A DNA stretch of 64,000 nt from Prochlorococcus sp. AG-402-N08 (GCA_003216535.1 QCIS01000005.1:59833-123832), one strand, 5' to 3'. Counted from the stretch's first letter, positions 43,056 through 51,294 are shown. Program-made: numbers and translations. The notes: a model not told the origin generated them from the letters alone.

Positions 43056-44393
43056 TTAAACCTGAAAAATAAACTTTAAAAATTTCTTTACTCTTTTGTA
43101 GGGAGGATACCGCAGATTTGAATCAAATAAAAAATCTTTAAAAGTAATAGATTTTTGATTTGAAAAATTTCGAAACCCTTCTTCGCCATGAAATTTACCA
43201 ATACCACTTTGCCCAACACCTCCAAACGGTAAATTTGGAATAAGGACTGGTAACATTACATCATTTATACAAATTGTTCCTGAACTGGTTACTTTTGAAA
43301 TATGATTATGGATTTTTTTATTGCCTCCAAATAAGTATATTGCTAATGGTTTTGATGTTTGACGAATTTGTTTTAAAGCTGATTCCTTATCATTGATTCC
43401 AATTACTGGAAGTAGTGAACTGAATAGTTCTTTCTGCAAAATATCTGTTTCATTTAATTTAGTTTTCAAAATTGTAGGAGATATTTTCAACTGTTTTTTA
43501 CTAAATTTCCCCCCAAATAAAATTCTTTTTTCTTTTTTATATTGTTTGAGAATTTCTAAAGTTAATGTAAATTGCTTTTTCTGTAATTTTGATAAGTTTT
43601 CGGAAATAATTGGATTATCTCCGTAAAAACTTACTATGTATTTCTTTAATTTTTCAATAAAAATATTTTCAATTTCTTTATCTACAAAGATATGATTGGG
43701 AGCCATGCAGGATTGACCAGAATTAAAAAATTTGCCCCAAACAATTCTTTTAGCAGCCACTTCTAAATTTGCATTCTTGAAAATAATTACAGGATTTGTT
43801 CCGCTTAACTCAAGAGTTAATGGAGTTAAGTTTTTTGAAGCCAATTTCATAATGGATTTTCCAGTTTCAGTACTTCCTGTAAAAAATATGTGGTCAAAAT
43901 TTTGTTCAATTAATTTTACGGATTGTCTGTAATCACCCTCTACTGTCATTAGGACATCTTTAAGGAAATATTTGGAAGTGAGCTTTTTAATAAGTTTTGA
44001 GGTCGCAGGACATTTCTCTGATGGTTTAATAACTGCAGTATTTCCTGCAGAGAAAATATTTACTAATGGTTTTAAAACATAAATAACTTTGGAGGATGAT
44101 GGAAATAGATAAAAAGGTGTATCAATCTTTTTTGGTCGCATCCAAGAATTGAGTTTCTTTTTTATGAGTGAAATTTCTTCTTTCACTAAAAGGATTTCTG
44201 AAAGCCCTTCAATTTCAGATTTTCCTAGATCAACAAAAAGTGATTTTAATATCTCTTTTTTATTTTCATCCAAAAGTTTAGAAACTATATTGATATGTTG
44301 GATCCGCCATTTTATATCTTCCGTTTTACCAGTGAGAACTGTATTTTTTAATTTATTAATGTCTCCTAAATGAAATTTATCAGAAATTTTCAT
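43056..44393 (-). CDS. Class 3 aldehyde dehydrogenase-like protein with internal deletion
   Basis: 445 residues of the ALDH superfamily. Catalytic Cys229 (GQSCMAPNH), the general base Glu195 (LELSGTNPV), FTGSTETGKSI and the C-terminal NLPFGGVGQSGIGKFHGEEGF are intact. However the segment before AGNTAVIKPSE normally reads about SSKVIY...(PLG-ISPWNYP)...PLV; here SSKVIY at residues 101-105 runs straight into VLKPLVNIF. About 18-20 residues, including the Asn-bearing PWNYP motif of the oxyanion hole, are missing in frame near base 44077. Activity is therefore doubtful. Confidence 0.85.
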   Translation of the reverse strand: MKISDKFHLGDINKLKNTVLTGKTEDIKWRIQHINIVSKLLDENKKEILKSLFVDLGKSEIEGLSEILLVKEEISLIKKKLNSWMRPKKIDTPFYLFPSSSKVIYVLKPLVNIFSAGNTAVIKPSEKCPATSKLIKKLTSKYFLKDVLMTVEGDYRQSVKLIEQNFDHIFFTGSTETGKSIMKLASKNLTPLTLELSGTNPVIIFKNANLEVAAKRIVWGKFFNSGQSCMAPNHIFVDKEIENIFIEKLKKYIVSFYGDNPIISENLSKLQKKQFTLTLEILKQYKKEKRILFGGKFSKKQLKISPTILKTKLNETDILQKELFSSLLPVIGINDKESALKQIRQTSKPLAIYLFGGNKKIHNHISKVTSSGTICINDVMLPVLIPNLPFGGVGQSGIGKFHGEEGFRNFSNQKSITFKDFLFDSNLRYPPYKRVKKFLKFIFQV

Positions 44394-44549
44394 TTTATTC
44401 CTATTAACAGTATTAAATATATCAGAGGATAAATTTTAAATAACTAAGGTTTTTAGCCACTTAATTCAAAGTGAATGATTTATAAGAAATAATCAAATTT
44501 ATTAATATTGTCTTTAAAAATTAAAATTTTTCTTGGTTAGTATATTTTT

Positions 44550-45440
44550 ATGAGGGAAATTTTTTCAATTAGATTGATATCTATAAATGAAATACCAGAT
44601 GTCACTAACTGGGCAAAATTAGAAGGATTTTCTCCTGGAATGGATGACGTATCAATTTTTAGAAATACAGATAAACAAGGGGTATGGGTCGCTTGTCTTG
44701 ACAATAATCCTATAGGTTCTATTGCGTGTATAAAATATAATTCCTCTTATGGTTTTATAGGTTTATTTATCGTTAAAAAAAAATTCCGAAATAATGGATA
44801 TGGAGTGAGATTATGGAAACATGCCCTCGAATATTTAAAAAATGTTGATTGTATTGGTCTTGAGGCTGCTCCTGATAGATTGAATGATTACGCAAAGTGG
44901 GGGTTTATAAAATCTTCCATTACAAATCGATGGAAATTAAATGGGTCTAAAGATTTGCCATTGAGAAATTTCTATAAAGATCAATTGCATTCCTTTAAAG
45001 TTGTTCCTGGCAAAGAAATTTCCTCTGAAGCGGTCTTAATTTATGATGATCAAAGAGAACCTAGTCCCAGACCACATTTTCTAAATGACTGGTTGAAAAA
45101 TTCTCACGGTAATGTCAGAGCAATTGTCGATAATAATGGGATGTGTCATGGATTTGGCAGGATAAGACCTTGTGTATTGGAGGATAATGAGCAAGGCTGG
45201 AGAATCGGACCTCTTTTAGCGGATACTCCACCTCTTGCTGAACTACTAATAAGGGAGTTAGTTGGTAATTTAAATGCCCAAATCTTATTGGATTGCTCTA
45301 ATCTGAATCCTTATGCAAATTATCTTTTATCAAGTTTGGGATTTGAGGAAATATCAAAGACTTACAGAATGTATAAAGGTATTCAACCCCCCTGCCCAAT
45401 GAATCAAGTATACGGACTTGCCTGCTTGGAACTGGGGTGA
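44550..45440 (+). CDS. GNAT-family N-acetyltransferase
   Basis: 296 residues. The acetyl-CoA loop of a GNAT domain is visible in FIVKKKFRNNGYGVRLWKHAL (about 75-95) after GSIACIKYNSSYGFIGL. The C-terminal half (GHGFGRIRPCV, GPLLADTPPLAELLIRELVG) looks like a second, degenerate acetyltransferase fold. Substrate unknown. Confidence 0.8.
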   Translation: MREIFSIRLISINEIPDVTNWAKLEGFSPGMDDVSIFRNTDKQGVWVACLDNNPIGSIACIKYNSSYGFIGLFIVKKKFRNNGYGVRLWKHALEYLKNVDCIGLEAAPDRLNDYAKWGFIKSSITNRWKLNGSKDLPLRNFYKDQLHSFKVVPGKEISSEAVLIYDDQREPSPRPHFLNDWLKNSHGNVRAIVDNNGMCHGFGRIRPCVLEDNEQGWRIGPLLADTPPLAELLIRELVGNLNAQILLDCSNLNPYANYLLSSLGFEEISKTYRMYKGIQPPCPMNQVYGLACLELG

Positions 45441-45511
45441 TTCCCTTTAAAGCGTGTATTTAGCCTTTTGTTTTTTAATACTGAAGGAAGTTTGTTTGAT
45501 TATCCATAAGC

Positions 45512-45760
45512 TTAACTTTCAGAAGGTTTCAAAATTTTTTCTACAATATCTGCGTTGATTATAGTGATCTCTCCATTATCAATATTGGCAACTTGAAACA
45601 AGGTCCATGAATTTGGATTTCTAGCTCCTCCAATACAGTCGATAACTTTACCGACCCAATAATTTTTATTCTTTTCATTGGTATTTTCGTAATTTTCTTT
45701 TTTAATTGCGACATAATCGCCAGGCTTAACGAAAAGAAACTCAGGAGTTGCTGAGCTCAT
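45512..45760 (-). CDS. DUF3104-like small protein
   Basis: 82 residues; the region FLFVKPGDYVAIKK..., NYWVGKVIDCIGGARNP and ...TLFQVANIDNGE resembles the DUF3104 family known from marine Synechococcus/Prochlorococcus, probably an SH3-like beta barrel. Function unknown. An inverted repeat sits just upstream of its start. Confidence 0.6.
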   Translation of the reverse strand: MSSATPEFLFVKPGDYVAIKKENYENTNEKNKNYWVGKVIDCIGGARNPNSWTLFQVANIDNGEITIINADIVEKILKPSES

Positions 45761-45771
45761 AATAAATGGCT

Positions 45772-45791
45772 TATAGTATATACGTACTATA
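45772..45791 (-). promoter_or_regulatory. Inverted repeat upstream of the DUF3104-like gene
   Basis: TATAGTA-tatacg-TACTATA, 7-base arms and 6-base spacer, 11 bases upstream of the gene start on the minus strand. It contains AGTATATACGTACT, a partial match (two differences) to the cyanobacterial LexA box RGTACNNNDGTWCB. It also overlaps a -10-like TATAGT. Confidence 0.3.
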
Positions 45792-45857
45792 ATAGGTTAT
45801 TAGTTTTGTTGCCGAACTTTGAGTTATTTAGCAAACTAGGGGCAATTCAAAAATAAA

Positions 45858-45950
45858 ATGGAATCAACTGAAATTGCTATATTCTCAACATTATTGGGGT
45901 TAATTTTAGCTTTAACTGACGCTTATATAGAAAGAAATATTCCTGGATAA
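45858..45950 (+). CDS. Single-span membrane peptide, 30 aa
   Basis: ATG at 45858: MESTEIAIFSTLLGLILALT then DAYIERNIPG, one membrane helix with an acidic/basic lumenal or cytoplasmic tail. The size and shape resemble small photosystem or b6f subunits, but it matches none that I recognise. Confidence 0.5.
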   Translation: MESTEIAIFSTLLGLILALTDAYIERNIPG

Positions 45951-45967
45951 TACTTCCAATTCATTTC

Positions 45968-46123
45968 TTAAATCAAATAAGATTTAAGCTGGTCTAATAT
46001 GTCAGCACGGCTGGAAACTAATTTTGTAAAAACTAGATATATCAACCCTCCCATTGCGAGTCTTCCGTTAATTTTCTCAAACTGCTTAAGTTTTTTAAAC
46101 AAATTACTCTTGCGATTAAACAA
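45968..46123 (-). CDS. High-light-inducible (HLIP/CAB-fold) small protein
   Basis: A 51-residue frame (TTG at 46123) contains EKINGRLAMGG: Glu16, Asn19, Gly20, Arg21, Ala23, Met24, Gly26. This is the chlorophyll-binding ExxNGRxAMxG motif of HLIPs, followed by a hydrophobic stretch (LIYLVFTKLVSS) and a short tail. An in-frame stop lies one codon upstream of the TTG (positions 46127-46129), and there is no ATG before the motif, so the start or intactness is uncertain. HLIPs bind chlorophyll and carotenoid and protect photosystem assembly under high light. Confidence 0.65.
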   Translation of the reverse strand: MFNRKSNLFKKLKQFEKINGRLAMGGLIYLVFTKLVSSRADILDQLKSYLI

Positions 46124-46223
46124 AATTTAAAGGGTATAGAAAATAAAAAAGTATTGATTACTTCAAAATAAAAAAAAACTTTTAAAAAATTTATAGAAAT
46201 ATTATTTCAAAAACGAATTAAAT

Positions 46224-46361
46224 TTAAAGCCAAGCTTCTTTCATCTCAAGATAAAGTCTCTCGCTCTCAGCAGAATTAATTTTGCTGTCTGAATAGGATT
46301 GCTGCTGCTGCTGTTGCTGTTGCTGAGTTGAGTTTGTATTAGGATTTTGGACTTCGCTCAT
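46224..46361 (-). CDS. Poly-glutamine small protein, 45 aa
   Basis: ATG at 46361. The product starts MSEVQNPNTNST, has a run of nine Gln encoded by mixed CAG and CAA codons, and ends SESERLYLEMKEAWL-like (AESERLYLEMKEAWL). The N-terminal half should be disordered and the C-terminus a helix. The mixed codons argue that the tract is kept by selection, not only by slippage. Function unknown. Confidence 0.6.
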   Translation of the reverse strand: MSEVQNPNTNSTQQQQQQQQQSYSDSKINSAESERLYLEMKEAWL

Positions 46362-46478
46362 TAGAGTGACTGAATATTTGTGTTTATTCTCTCATATTTA
46401 AAGCTTTTTTTGTCAACTTAAAATCTTAAATTTTATTTAAATTTTCTATGTTTTTAATTTTCCTGCTTTTGAGTGAAG

Positions 46479-46580
46479 TTATTTAGCCACAGAAGTTTTG
46501 GCATATAGGAATTTAACTTCCCAATAAATAATTCCTAAGAAGATAGCACTTGCAATAATAATTTCAGAAATAGCTAACAT
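46479..46580 (-). CDS. Single-span membrane peptide, 33 aa
   Basis: ATG at 46580: MLAISEIIIASAIFLGIIYW then EVKFLYAKTSVAK, one hydrophobic helix with a basic tail. No family recognised. Confidence 0.45.
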   Translation of the reverse strand: MLAISEIIIASAIFLGIIYWEVKFLYAKTSVAK

Positions 46581-46726
46581 TTTATTTTCCAATACTAATT
46601 TAATTTTGGTATCAATTTACACAGAATGCAATAGGTACTAATTACATGCAAGTTTTAAAAAATCTTATTTAATAAAATAACGCGTCGAAATAATATAAAA
46701 TTTTAAGTTAGATACATTTTATTTTC

Positions 46727-47161
46727 GTGGGAAATTTTATAAATTCAATAATTCTTATACCTTTAATACCTTTAGTTACTTCTTTATTTATTTTCATTTT
46801 ATTGGTAAGTTTTAACAGAACACTTAACAGGTTAACAAAACCAGTTACTGCACTGGTTGCATTATCTTTATTAAGTTCTGCTTTTATAAGTTCATTTGAC
46901 TATTTTAAGAAAATAGAAGAAGAATTAGTTTTATCTGAATTTCTCAAATTTTTTGCAGAAAAAAATTTAGTTATACATCTCAATTTAGTAAATGAAAAAA
47001 TTATAATTTTTTTCTCATTAATAATGATATTAATTATTGGAGTATCTTTTTATAAATTGCCTAGAAAAGAAGGTTATGTCTCATTGATGATTAGCCTAGG
47101 ATTAATATCTTCTTCGGTGATGGTCTCAATATTGCTAATAGATTTCTCAGCACTAATCTAA
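46727..47161 (+). CDS. NdhF-like N-terminal fragment, membrane protein, 144 aa
   Basis: 144 residues, about four membrane segments, GTG start. The start (LIPLIPLVTSLFIFILL, then SFNRTLNRLTKPV) resembles the first helices of NdhF/NuoL, and HLNLVNEKIIIFFSLIMILI with KLPRKEGYVSLMISL parallels the next two. NdhF is over 600 residues, so this is a short paralogue or remnant lacking proton-channel helices. It converges on, and overlaps by 4 bases, the PTOX gene. The homology is judged by eye. Confidence 0.6.
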   Translation: MGNFINSIILIPLIPLVTSLFIFILLVSFNRTLNRLTKPVTALVALSLLSSAFISSFDYFKKIEEELVLSEFLKFFAEKNLVIHLNLVNEKIIIFFSLIMILIIGVSFYKLPRKEGYVSLMISLGLISSSVMVSILLIDFSALI

Positions 47162-47667
47162 ACTGTAGTAAGCTTTGACAAAGCTTCGTTAAGTTCTTGG
47201 ACATGATTCAATTCATCTTGAGCAATTTCTTTTATTTTTTGATCATTTGGATTATCTATTAAATATTTGGAATAAGTTTCAAATGCATGTTCTTCGATTT
47301 TTATGTTGACATCATAAGCATAAGCTGGAGAGAAGAAATAATAAAAAACCATGATCCAGTAATAGACAAGTACAAGATGTCTCGCAAAAAATCTATCAAT
47401 CCAGAACCTATCTCCTCCTCTTTTCTCCATTTCTTTAAGATGCTCAGTTTCGTTAATAGCTTGATAAAAATGTTCTTTCATTAAAGTCATTGTTTTTTCA
47501 TTTTTAATTCCTAGGGATTCTTTAAAATGAAGAACTGAAAGAAATGCAAAATAAGGTGATCTAGCTATTACTTCTAAAACCCAAAATCTTTGTAAAGATC
47601 TACCAGAGTATATGAAGTCTAAGAAGTTAACAGTAGTATTCAAAATCAAAGAATTTAATTTCTTCAT
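47158..47667 (-). CDS. ptox: Plastoquinol terminal oxidase (PTOX, AOX family)
   Basis: 169-residue di-iron oxidase that passes electrons from plastoquinol to oxygen, relieving over-reduction. Ligands fit the AOX pattern: Glu32 (LEVIARSPYF), Glu73-x-x-His76 (NETEHLKEM), Glu125/126 with His127 (IEEHAFETY) and Glu152-x-x-His155 (DELNHV). It is shorter than plant PTOX (about 350), lacking the long N-terminal region. Confidence 0.88.
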   Translation of the reverse strand: MKKLNSLILNTTVNFLDFIYSGRSLQRFWVLEVIARSPYFAFLSVLHFKESLGIKNEKTMTLMKEHFYQAINETEHLKEMEKRGGDRFWIDRFFARHLVLVYYWIMVFYYFFSPAYAYDVNIKIEEHAFETYSKYLIDNPNDQKIKEIAQDELNHVQELNEALSKLTTV

Positions 47668-47821
47668 AAATTTCGTTTTCTTTAAGTATAATTACTCAGC
47701 CGCTTGGGGGCCATAATATATTTAATTAATTAACCAAAAATTAATATTTATAGTCTAAAAATTTTTACTCCCATTGAAATATTTTTTTTTCATGCATTAA
47801 TTGGATAGATAAAAATTTTAT

Positions 47822-47962
47822 ATGACAACTACTGAAAAAATTGCAAATGCCAAAAAGAGGATTGATGAATTAGAAAGACTTATAAAATATTGGAACGATT
47901 CAGAACATGATGAGGCAAAAATAGTAAATTTTACAATGAACATTGAAAATAAGGTTGCTTAG
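47822..47962 (+). CDS. Small hypothetical protein, 46 aa
   Basis: ATG at 47822; a soluble helical peptide MTTTEKIANAKKRIDELERL IKYW.... Charged coiled-coil-like pattern. No domain recognised. Confidence 0.45.
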   Translation: MTTTEKIANAKKRIDELERLIKYWNDSEHDEAKIVNFTMNIENKVA

Positions 47963-48108
47963 ATTGTCCTGATTAAGGCTGATTAACTTTTATCTACTTA
48001 AAGTGAAATAATATCTTTGAGGTTTCGAATATTGTTTAATCTATAAATAGAGCAATTAAACCTATTCTCAAAAACGGTAAGGAAGAAATAATCTAAAAGA
48101 AAATCTAT

Positions 48109-48222
48109 ATGAAAACCTTTTCAAAAAAATATTTAGTTCCGATTAAATTTATACCATGGGTTTTTTGGGTTTTAATATCTTTTATCAGTATATATTTGTG
48201 TAAGATAGCTTGGTTAAGTTGA
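48109..48222 (+). CDS. Single-span membrane peptide, 37 aa
   Basis: ATG at 48109, preceded by AGAAAG. Basic start MKTFSKKYLVPIKF then a helix IPWVFWVLISFISIYLCKIA. No family recognised. Confidence 0.4.
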   Translation: MKTFSKKYLVPIKFIPWVFWVLISFISIYLCKIAWLS

Positions 48223-48235
48223 ATAATTAATGAAT

Positions 48236-48544
48236 CTAGCTTCTCCTTAGCCAACCAGGAGCACCGCCAAACCAATCAGATATATCATCTTCATTTGGGT
48301 TGAAATGATTTTCTTTATCTAGTCCATCTATCCCAAATGATTGTAAAAGGTTATCAATCCCCCCATCATTTTTTGTACCATTCCTTCTAAAGCTGTTAGC
48401 TTTTTTTAGCCAAAGAGAAATTGTCGAATTATGATGTGCAAATTTCTCAACATATATCCTTTCTTCTAATGTAATTGATTTATCTTGAGAAATTCTTTTA
48501 ATTATTCCTTGTATCTTAAGTCTTTTTGCATTACTAAGAAGCAT
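48236..48544 (-). CDS. Conserved hypothetical protein, 102 aa
   Basis: 102 residues: a helical N-terminus with basic and acidic repeats (LKIQGIIKRISQDKSITLEERIYVEKF) and a C-terminal tail DDISDWFGGAPGWLRRS. No known domain. Possibly nucleic-acid binding, from the charge alone. Confidence 0.55.
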   Translation of the reverse strand: MLLSNAKRLKIQGIIKRISQDKSITLEERIYVEKFAHHNSTISLWLKKANSFRRNGTKNDGGIDNLLQSFGIDGLDKENHFNPNEDDISDWFGGAPGWLRRS

Positions 48545-48843
48545 TTTTGATCAATTCATTATTCTTTTTATAGGAAGGATTATTAAATTTATCTTGTCAA
48601 TGTTAATTTCAACAAATTCACTATTTTAAAAGGTTTTTAGCAAGAAAAGTCTTAAGACACTAAAAAAAGGGATAAATAAGTTATCAATGATACGTTGATT
48701 TATTTATGAAACTTATAATTCCTGTAAATCAGATAAAATAAATTAATCTATTAGCAAAGACACTTTAAAATTAAGACAATTGGACAAACTTGTTGCACTA
48801 TAGTAAATCTGTACTAATATTAGTACAGACGTATTATTAAGAT
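48545..48843 (+). other. Gene-free stretch with promoter and operator-like palindrome
   Basis: About 299 bases with no frame longer than 10 codons in the places checked. Near its right end are -35-like TTGCAC at 48793-48798 and -10-like TAATAT at 48815-48820 (16-base gap), with the perfect palindrome 48809-48828 across the -10. A second palindrome GTCTTAAGAC lies near 48647. Confidence 0.45.
48809..48828 (+). promoter_or_regulatory. Operator-like perfect 20-bp palindrome
   Basis: CTGTACTAAT and ATTAGTACAG are exact reverse complements with no spacer, ending 15 bases before the ATG at 48844. It covers the putative -10 box, so a dimeric repressor could block transcription. The spacing of its two GTAC cores (8 bases) differs from the 4 of the cyanobacterial LexA box. 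Confidence 0.5.
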
Positions 48844-49050
48844 ATGAAAGTGATTTCTTCTTCTCCTTATGCCCCTTTTAATTCAAAAGAGTGGAATTCT
48901 CTAATAAACAAAAATGCAAAGTTTGAAAATACTCCAATAAAGATTCAAAAAAAATTTTATAGAACTTTTACTTTAAAAAAAATTGAAAAAGATGAACTTT
49001 TTCAAGAGAAGAATGAATTGCATCAACAAATGCAACTTGTCTTCGGATAG
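48844..49050 (+). CDS. Small hypothetical protein, 68 aa
   Basis: 68 residues, basic and soluble: MKVISSSPYAPFNSKEWNSL ... and a C-terminal helix ELFQEKNELHQQMQLVFG. No domain recognised. Its only notable context is the palindrome over its promoter, suggesting it is tightly controlled. Confidence 0.5.
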   Translation: MKVISSSPYAPFNSKEWNSLINKNAKFENTPIKIQKKFYRTFTLKKIEKDELFQEKNELHQQMQLVFG

Positions 49051-49140
49051 AAAAATATCAACTAACAATCTTTTTATTGAATATTATTTTACGAGATCCA
49101 ATTTTTTGTTAGATTAGTAGAAATACAAGAAGGATTTAAT

Positions 49141-49431
49141 TTGGCTGTAGATCAAGAACTTTTAAAAGAAGTTACCCAAGAACTTTGGAATACTGTAAAA
49201 AAACTAAGACCAGAAATTGATCGGCAAACTAGACTTCAATTAGTTTTAAAGGCTTTATTAACTATTGGAGACTTGCCAGATCAAATGCAGGCTGCCATGG
49301 TAGTAGGTGTTTGCGCAGAGATGGATAAGAGTGATGTTGATAATATTGAAGCAATTTCGCAAAGCAAAGATTCAAGCGGAGTTGATACTTCTACAGGCAG
49401 AAAAGTAGTTAGAAGAAGTTCAGCTAAATAA
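49141..49431 (+). CDS. Conserved hypothetical protein, 96 aa
   Basis: 96 residues, TTG start with AGAAGG 12 bases upstream. Helical: DQELLKEVTQELWNTVKKL, a core ALLTIGDLPDQMQAAMVVGVCAEM and a basic, Ser-rich tail. I do not recognise a family; the sequence looks like the small soluble proteins shared among marine picocyanobacteria. Confidence 0.55.
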   Translation: MAVDQELLKEVTQELWNTVKKLRPEIDRQTRLQLVLKALLTIGDLPDQMQAAMVVGVCAEMDKSDVDNIEAISQSKDSSGVDTSTGRKVVRRSSAK

Positions 49432-49443
49432 ACCTCAAAACGA

Positions 49444-49647
49444 TCATCCTTTAATTTTCTTTGATTCGTTTTTATTAAGTCGATTAAATAGGTAATATGA
49501 AATTACAAGTAAGAGAGGCACAAATATTGAATGTAAAGTCATCATTAATTCTGTTTGGCCCATTCCTATAAGATTTGACTCGCTTGGAAGTTGTTCTGAC
49601 CAAGTGCCAACTAAATGCCAGGCTTGAGGAATAGATAAGAAAAACAT
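49444..49647 (-). CDS. Small membrane protein, 67 aa
   Basis: 67 residues: AWHLVGTWSEQLPSESNL, then a hydrophobic helix IFVPLLLVISYYLFNRL and a Lys-rich tail. No recognised family. Downstream of, and converging with, the 96-residue gene. Confidence 0.5.
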   Translation of the reverse strand: MFFLSIPQAWHLVGTWSEQLPSESNLIGMGQTELMMTLHSIFVPLLLVISYYLFNRLNKNESKKIKG

Positions 49648-49764
49648 ATAAGAGCTATAAGATAAGTTTATGTTCAGATAAAGATTATCATTATTGAAAG
49701 TTTTTGCTTTTTTTATTCTTATTTCTTAACTAAGTAATTGTAGAGTTATAAAAAAGAACTTGAT

Positions 49765-51294
49765 TCATAAATTTATTTTTTTAAGAAGAGTTTTAAATTC
49801 TTTTTTACCAATAATTTTTTCAGCTGCGTAAGCACCGCTTGCTGAAACAGCTGGAATTCCAATACCTGGAAATGTACTTGCACCGCAAGTAAATAAATTT
49901 TTCACTGGAGTTTTGCAGCCTGGGAAAAGACCTTTTGCCGCAGATAATGCAGGGCCGTAACTACCGCAATAGGTATTGGTGAATTTTTTATGAGTCATTG
50001 GGGTTCCTAGCATCTTTAAATCAATCCTTTCATCTATGTCAGGGATGAATTTTCGCACTGCATTAAGGAATATTGAACATCTTTCTTCTTTCAAATTTCT
50101 ATATGCTAATTCCTTTGGATTTAGGTTTTCCCAAATTTCCCAAGGTTCATTTGCGGGAGTATATCCATGAAGAACATGTTTCCCTTTAGGGGCCATATTT
50201 TTATCTAAAACAGATGGGATTGAAAATACAGCTATATTTCTTTCTGCGGTTATACCTTTTTCCCACTCATCAACATGTATCGCATGTATTGGCAAATCTT
50301 CAAGGCCATCAGCATCAAAACCTAGATGTATATGAAGGAATGAATCACATTTTTTGGGGTTCAATGCCTTTGGCTTCCATTTTTTTGAAATTTCACTTGG
50401 AATTAACTTTTTTAAGTTCCAAACATCAGTATTCGCGACAACAGATTCACAACTATAATTTGATCCATTATGAAGAGTTATACCTGTCGCTAAATTTTTA
50501 TTGAAGTTAATTGTCTTTACTCTCGAAGAGAGAATTAATTCTCCTCCATTTTTTTTAAATCCATTAATTAAGGCTTTTACGATAGATTCACTACCTCCTC
50601 TAGGGTATTCAAGGCATGAATTTGGTTCAAACCATTCGTTAAATAAAGTAGCCATAGCAGCGGTATTTGTATCATGCATTGACATCCCACTTATTAAAAA
50701 GCTCAATAAATCAACCCAATTTCTCAGAAAAGGATCCTCTAGATGATTATTTACTACATTCCCAAAGCCCTTATTAATTTTTGGTATTTGCTTGATATTA
50801 GGTAAAAATTTTGAGGTTAAATTTATTAGATCTAAGAAATCTATTGATTCTGGAGAAAATGAGAGTAAGGGTATTTCATTTATTATTTGGCTAAGAGGTC
50901 TTATTCCCGAAATAAATGATTCCCATTCTTTAACAGATTTCTCACCTCTTAAAGTTTTTATTGTTTGTTTAAAAGGTTCTTCCCCTACATCAAGTTTAAA
51001 ATTACCTTCTGGGAGAATTACTTGCCAACCTTTGTATTGAAATAGTTCAATTTCTTCATCAAGTAATTTAAGAATTTGCCCTAGAGGATTAGTTGTCGGC
51101 CATTTGCCTATTCCACTCCACAATGACGGACCTGATTCGAAAGTATAGCCTTTTTTTTTGAAACTATGGGCTACACCTCCCGGCTGATTATGTGCTTCGC
51201 ATATAAGAACTTTTTTACCTGATAAAGCTAGAATTGAACCACAACATAAACCACCAATTCCACTACCAACAATTACAACATCATAATTATGCAT
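49765..51294 (-). CDS. CrtH/CrtI-like FAD oxidoreductase (carotenoid isomerase family)
   Basis: 509 residues. N-terminal FAD fold DVVIVGSGIGGLCCGSILAL, NQPGGVAHSF and the C-terminal TCGASTFPGIGIPAVSASGAYAA identify the phytoene desaturase/carotenoid isomerase/retinol saturase family. It may isomerise poly-cis carotenes (CrtH) or be a divergent paralogue. Neighbours give no clue. ATG at 51294. Confidence 0.8.
   Translation of the reverse strand: MHNYDVVIVGSGIGGLCCGSILALSGKKVLICEAHNQPGGVAHSFKKKGYTFESGPSLWSGIGKWPTTNPLGQILKLLDEEIELFQYKGWQVILPEGNFKLDVGEEPFKQTIKTLRGEKSVKEWESFISGIRPLSQIINEIPLLSFSPESIDFLDLINLTSKFLPNIKQIPKINKGFGNVVNNHLEDPFLRNWVDLLSFLISGMSMHDTNTAAMATLFNEWFEPNSCLEYPRGGSESIVKALINGFKKNGGELILSSRVKTINFNKNLATGITLHNGSNYSCESVVANTDVWNLKKLIPSEISKKWKPKALNPKKCDSFLHIHLGFDADGLEDLPIHAIHVDEWEKGITAERNIAVFSIPSVLDKNMAPKGKHVLHGYTPANEPWEIWENLNPKELAYRNLKEERCSIFLNAVRKFIPDIDERIDLKMLGTPMTHKKFTNTYCGSYGPALSAAKGLFPGCKTPVKNLFTCGASTFPGIGIPAVSASGAYAAEKIIGKKEFKTLLKKINL

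Noticed and set aside
48809..48828. Possible LexA box.
   Set aside because: The two GTAC cores are 8 bases apart instead of the 4 in the cyanobacterial LexA consensus; kept only as an unassigned operator.
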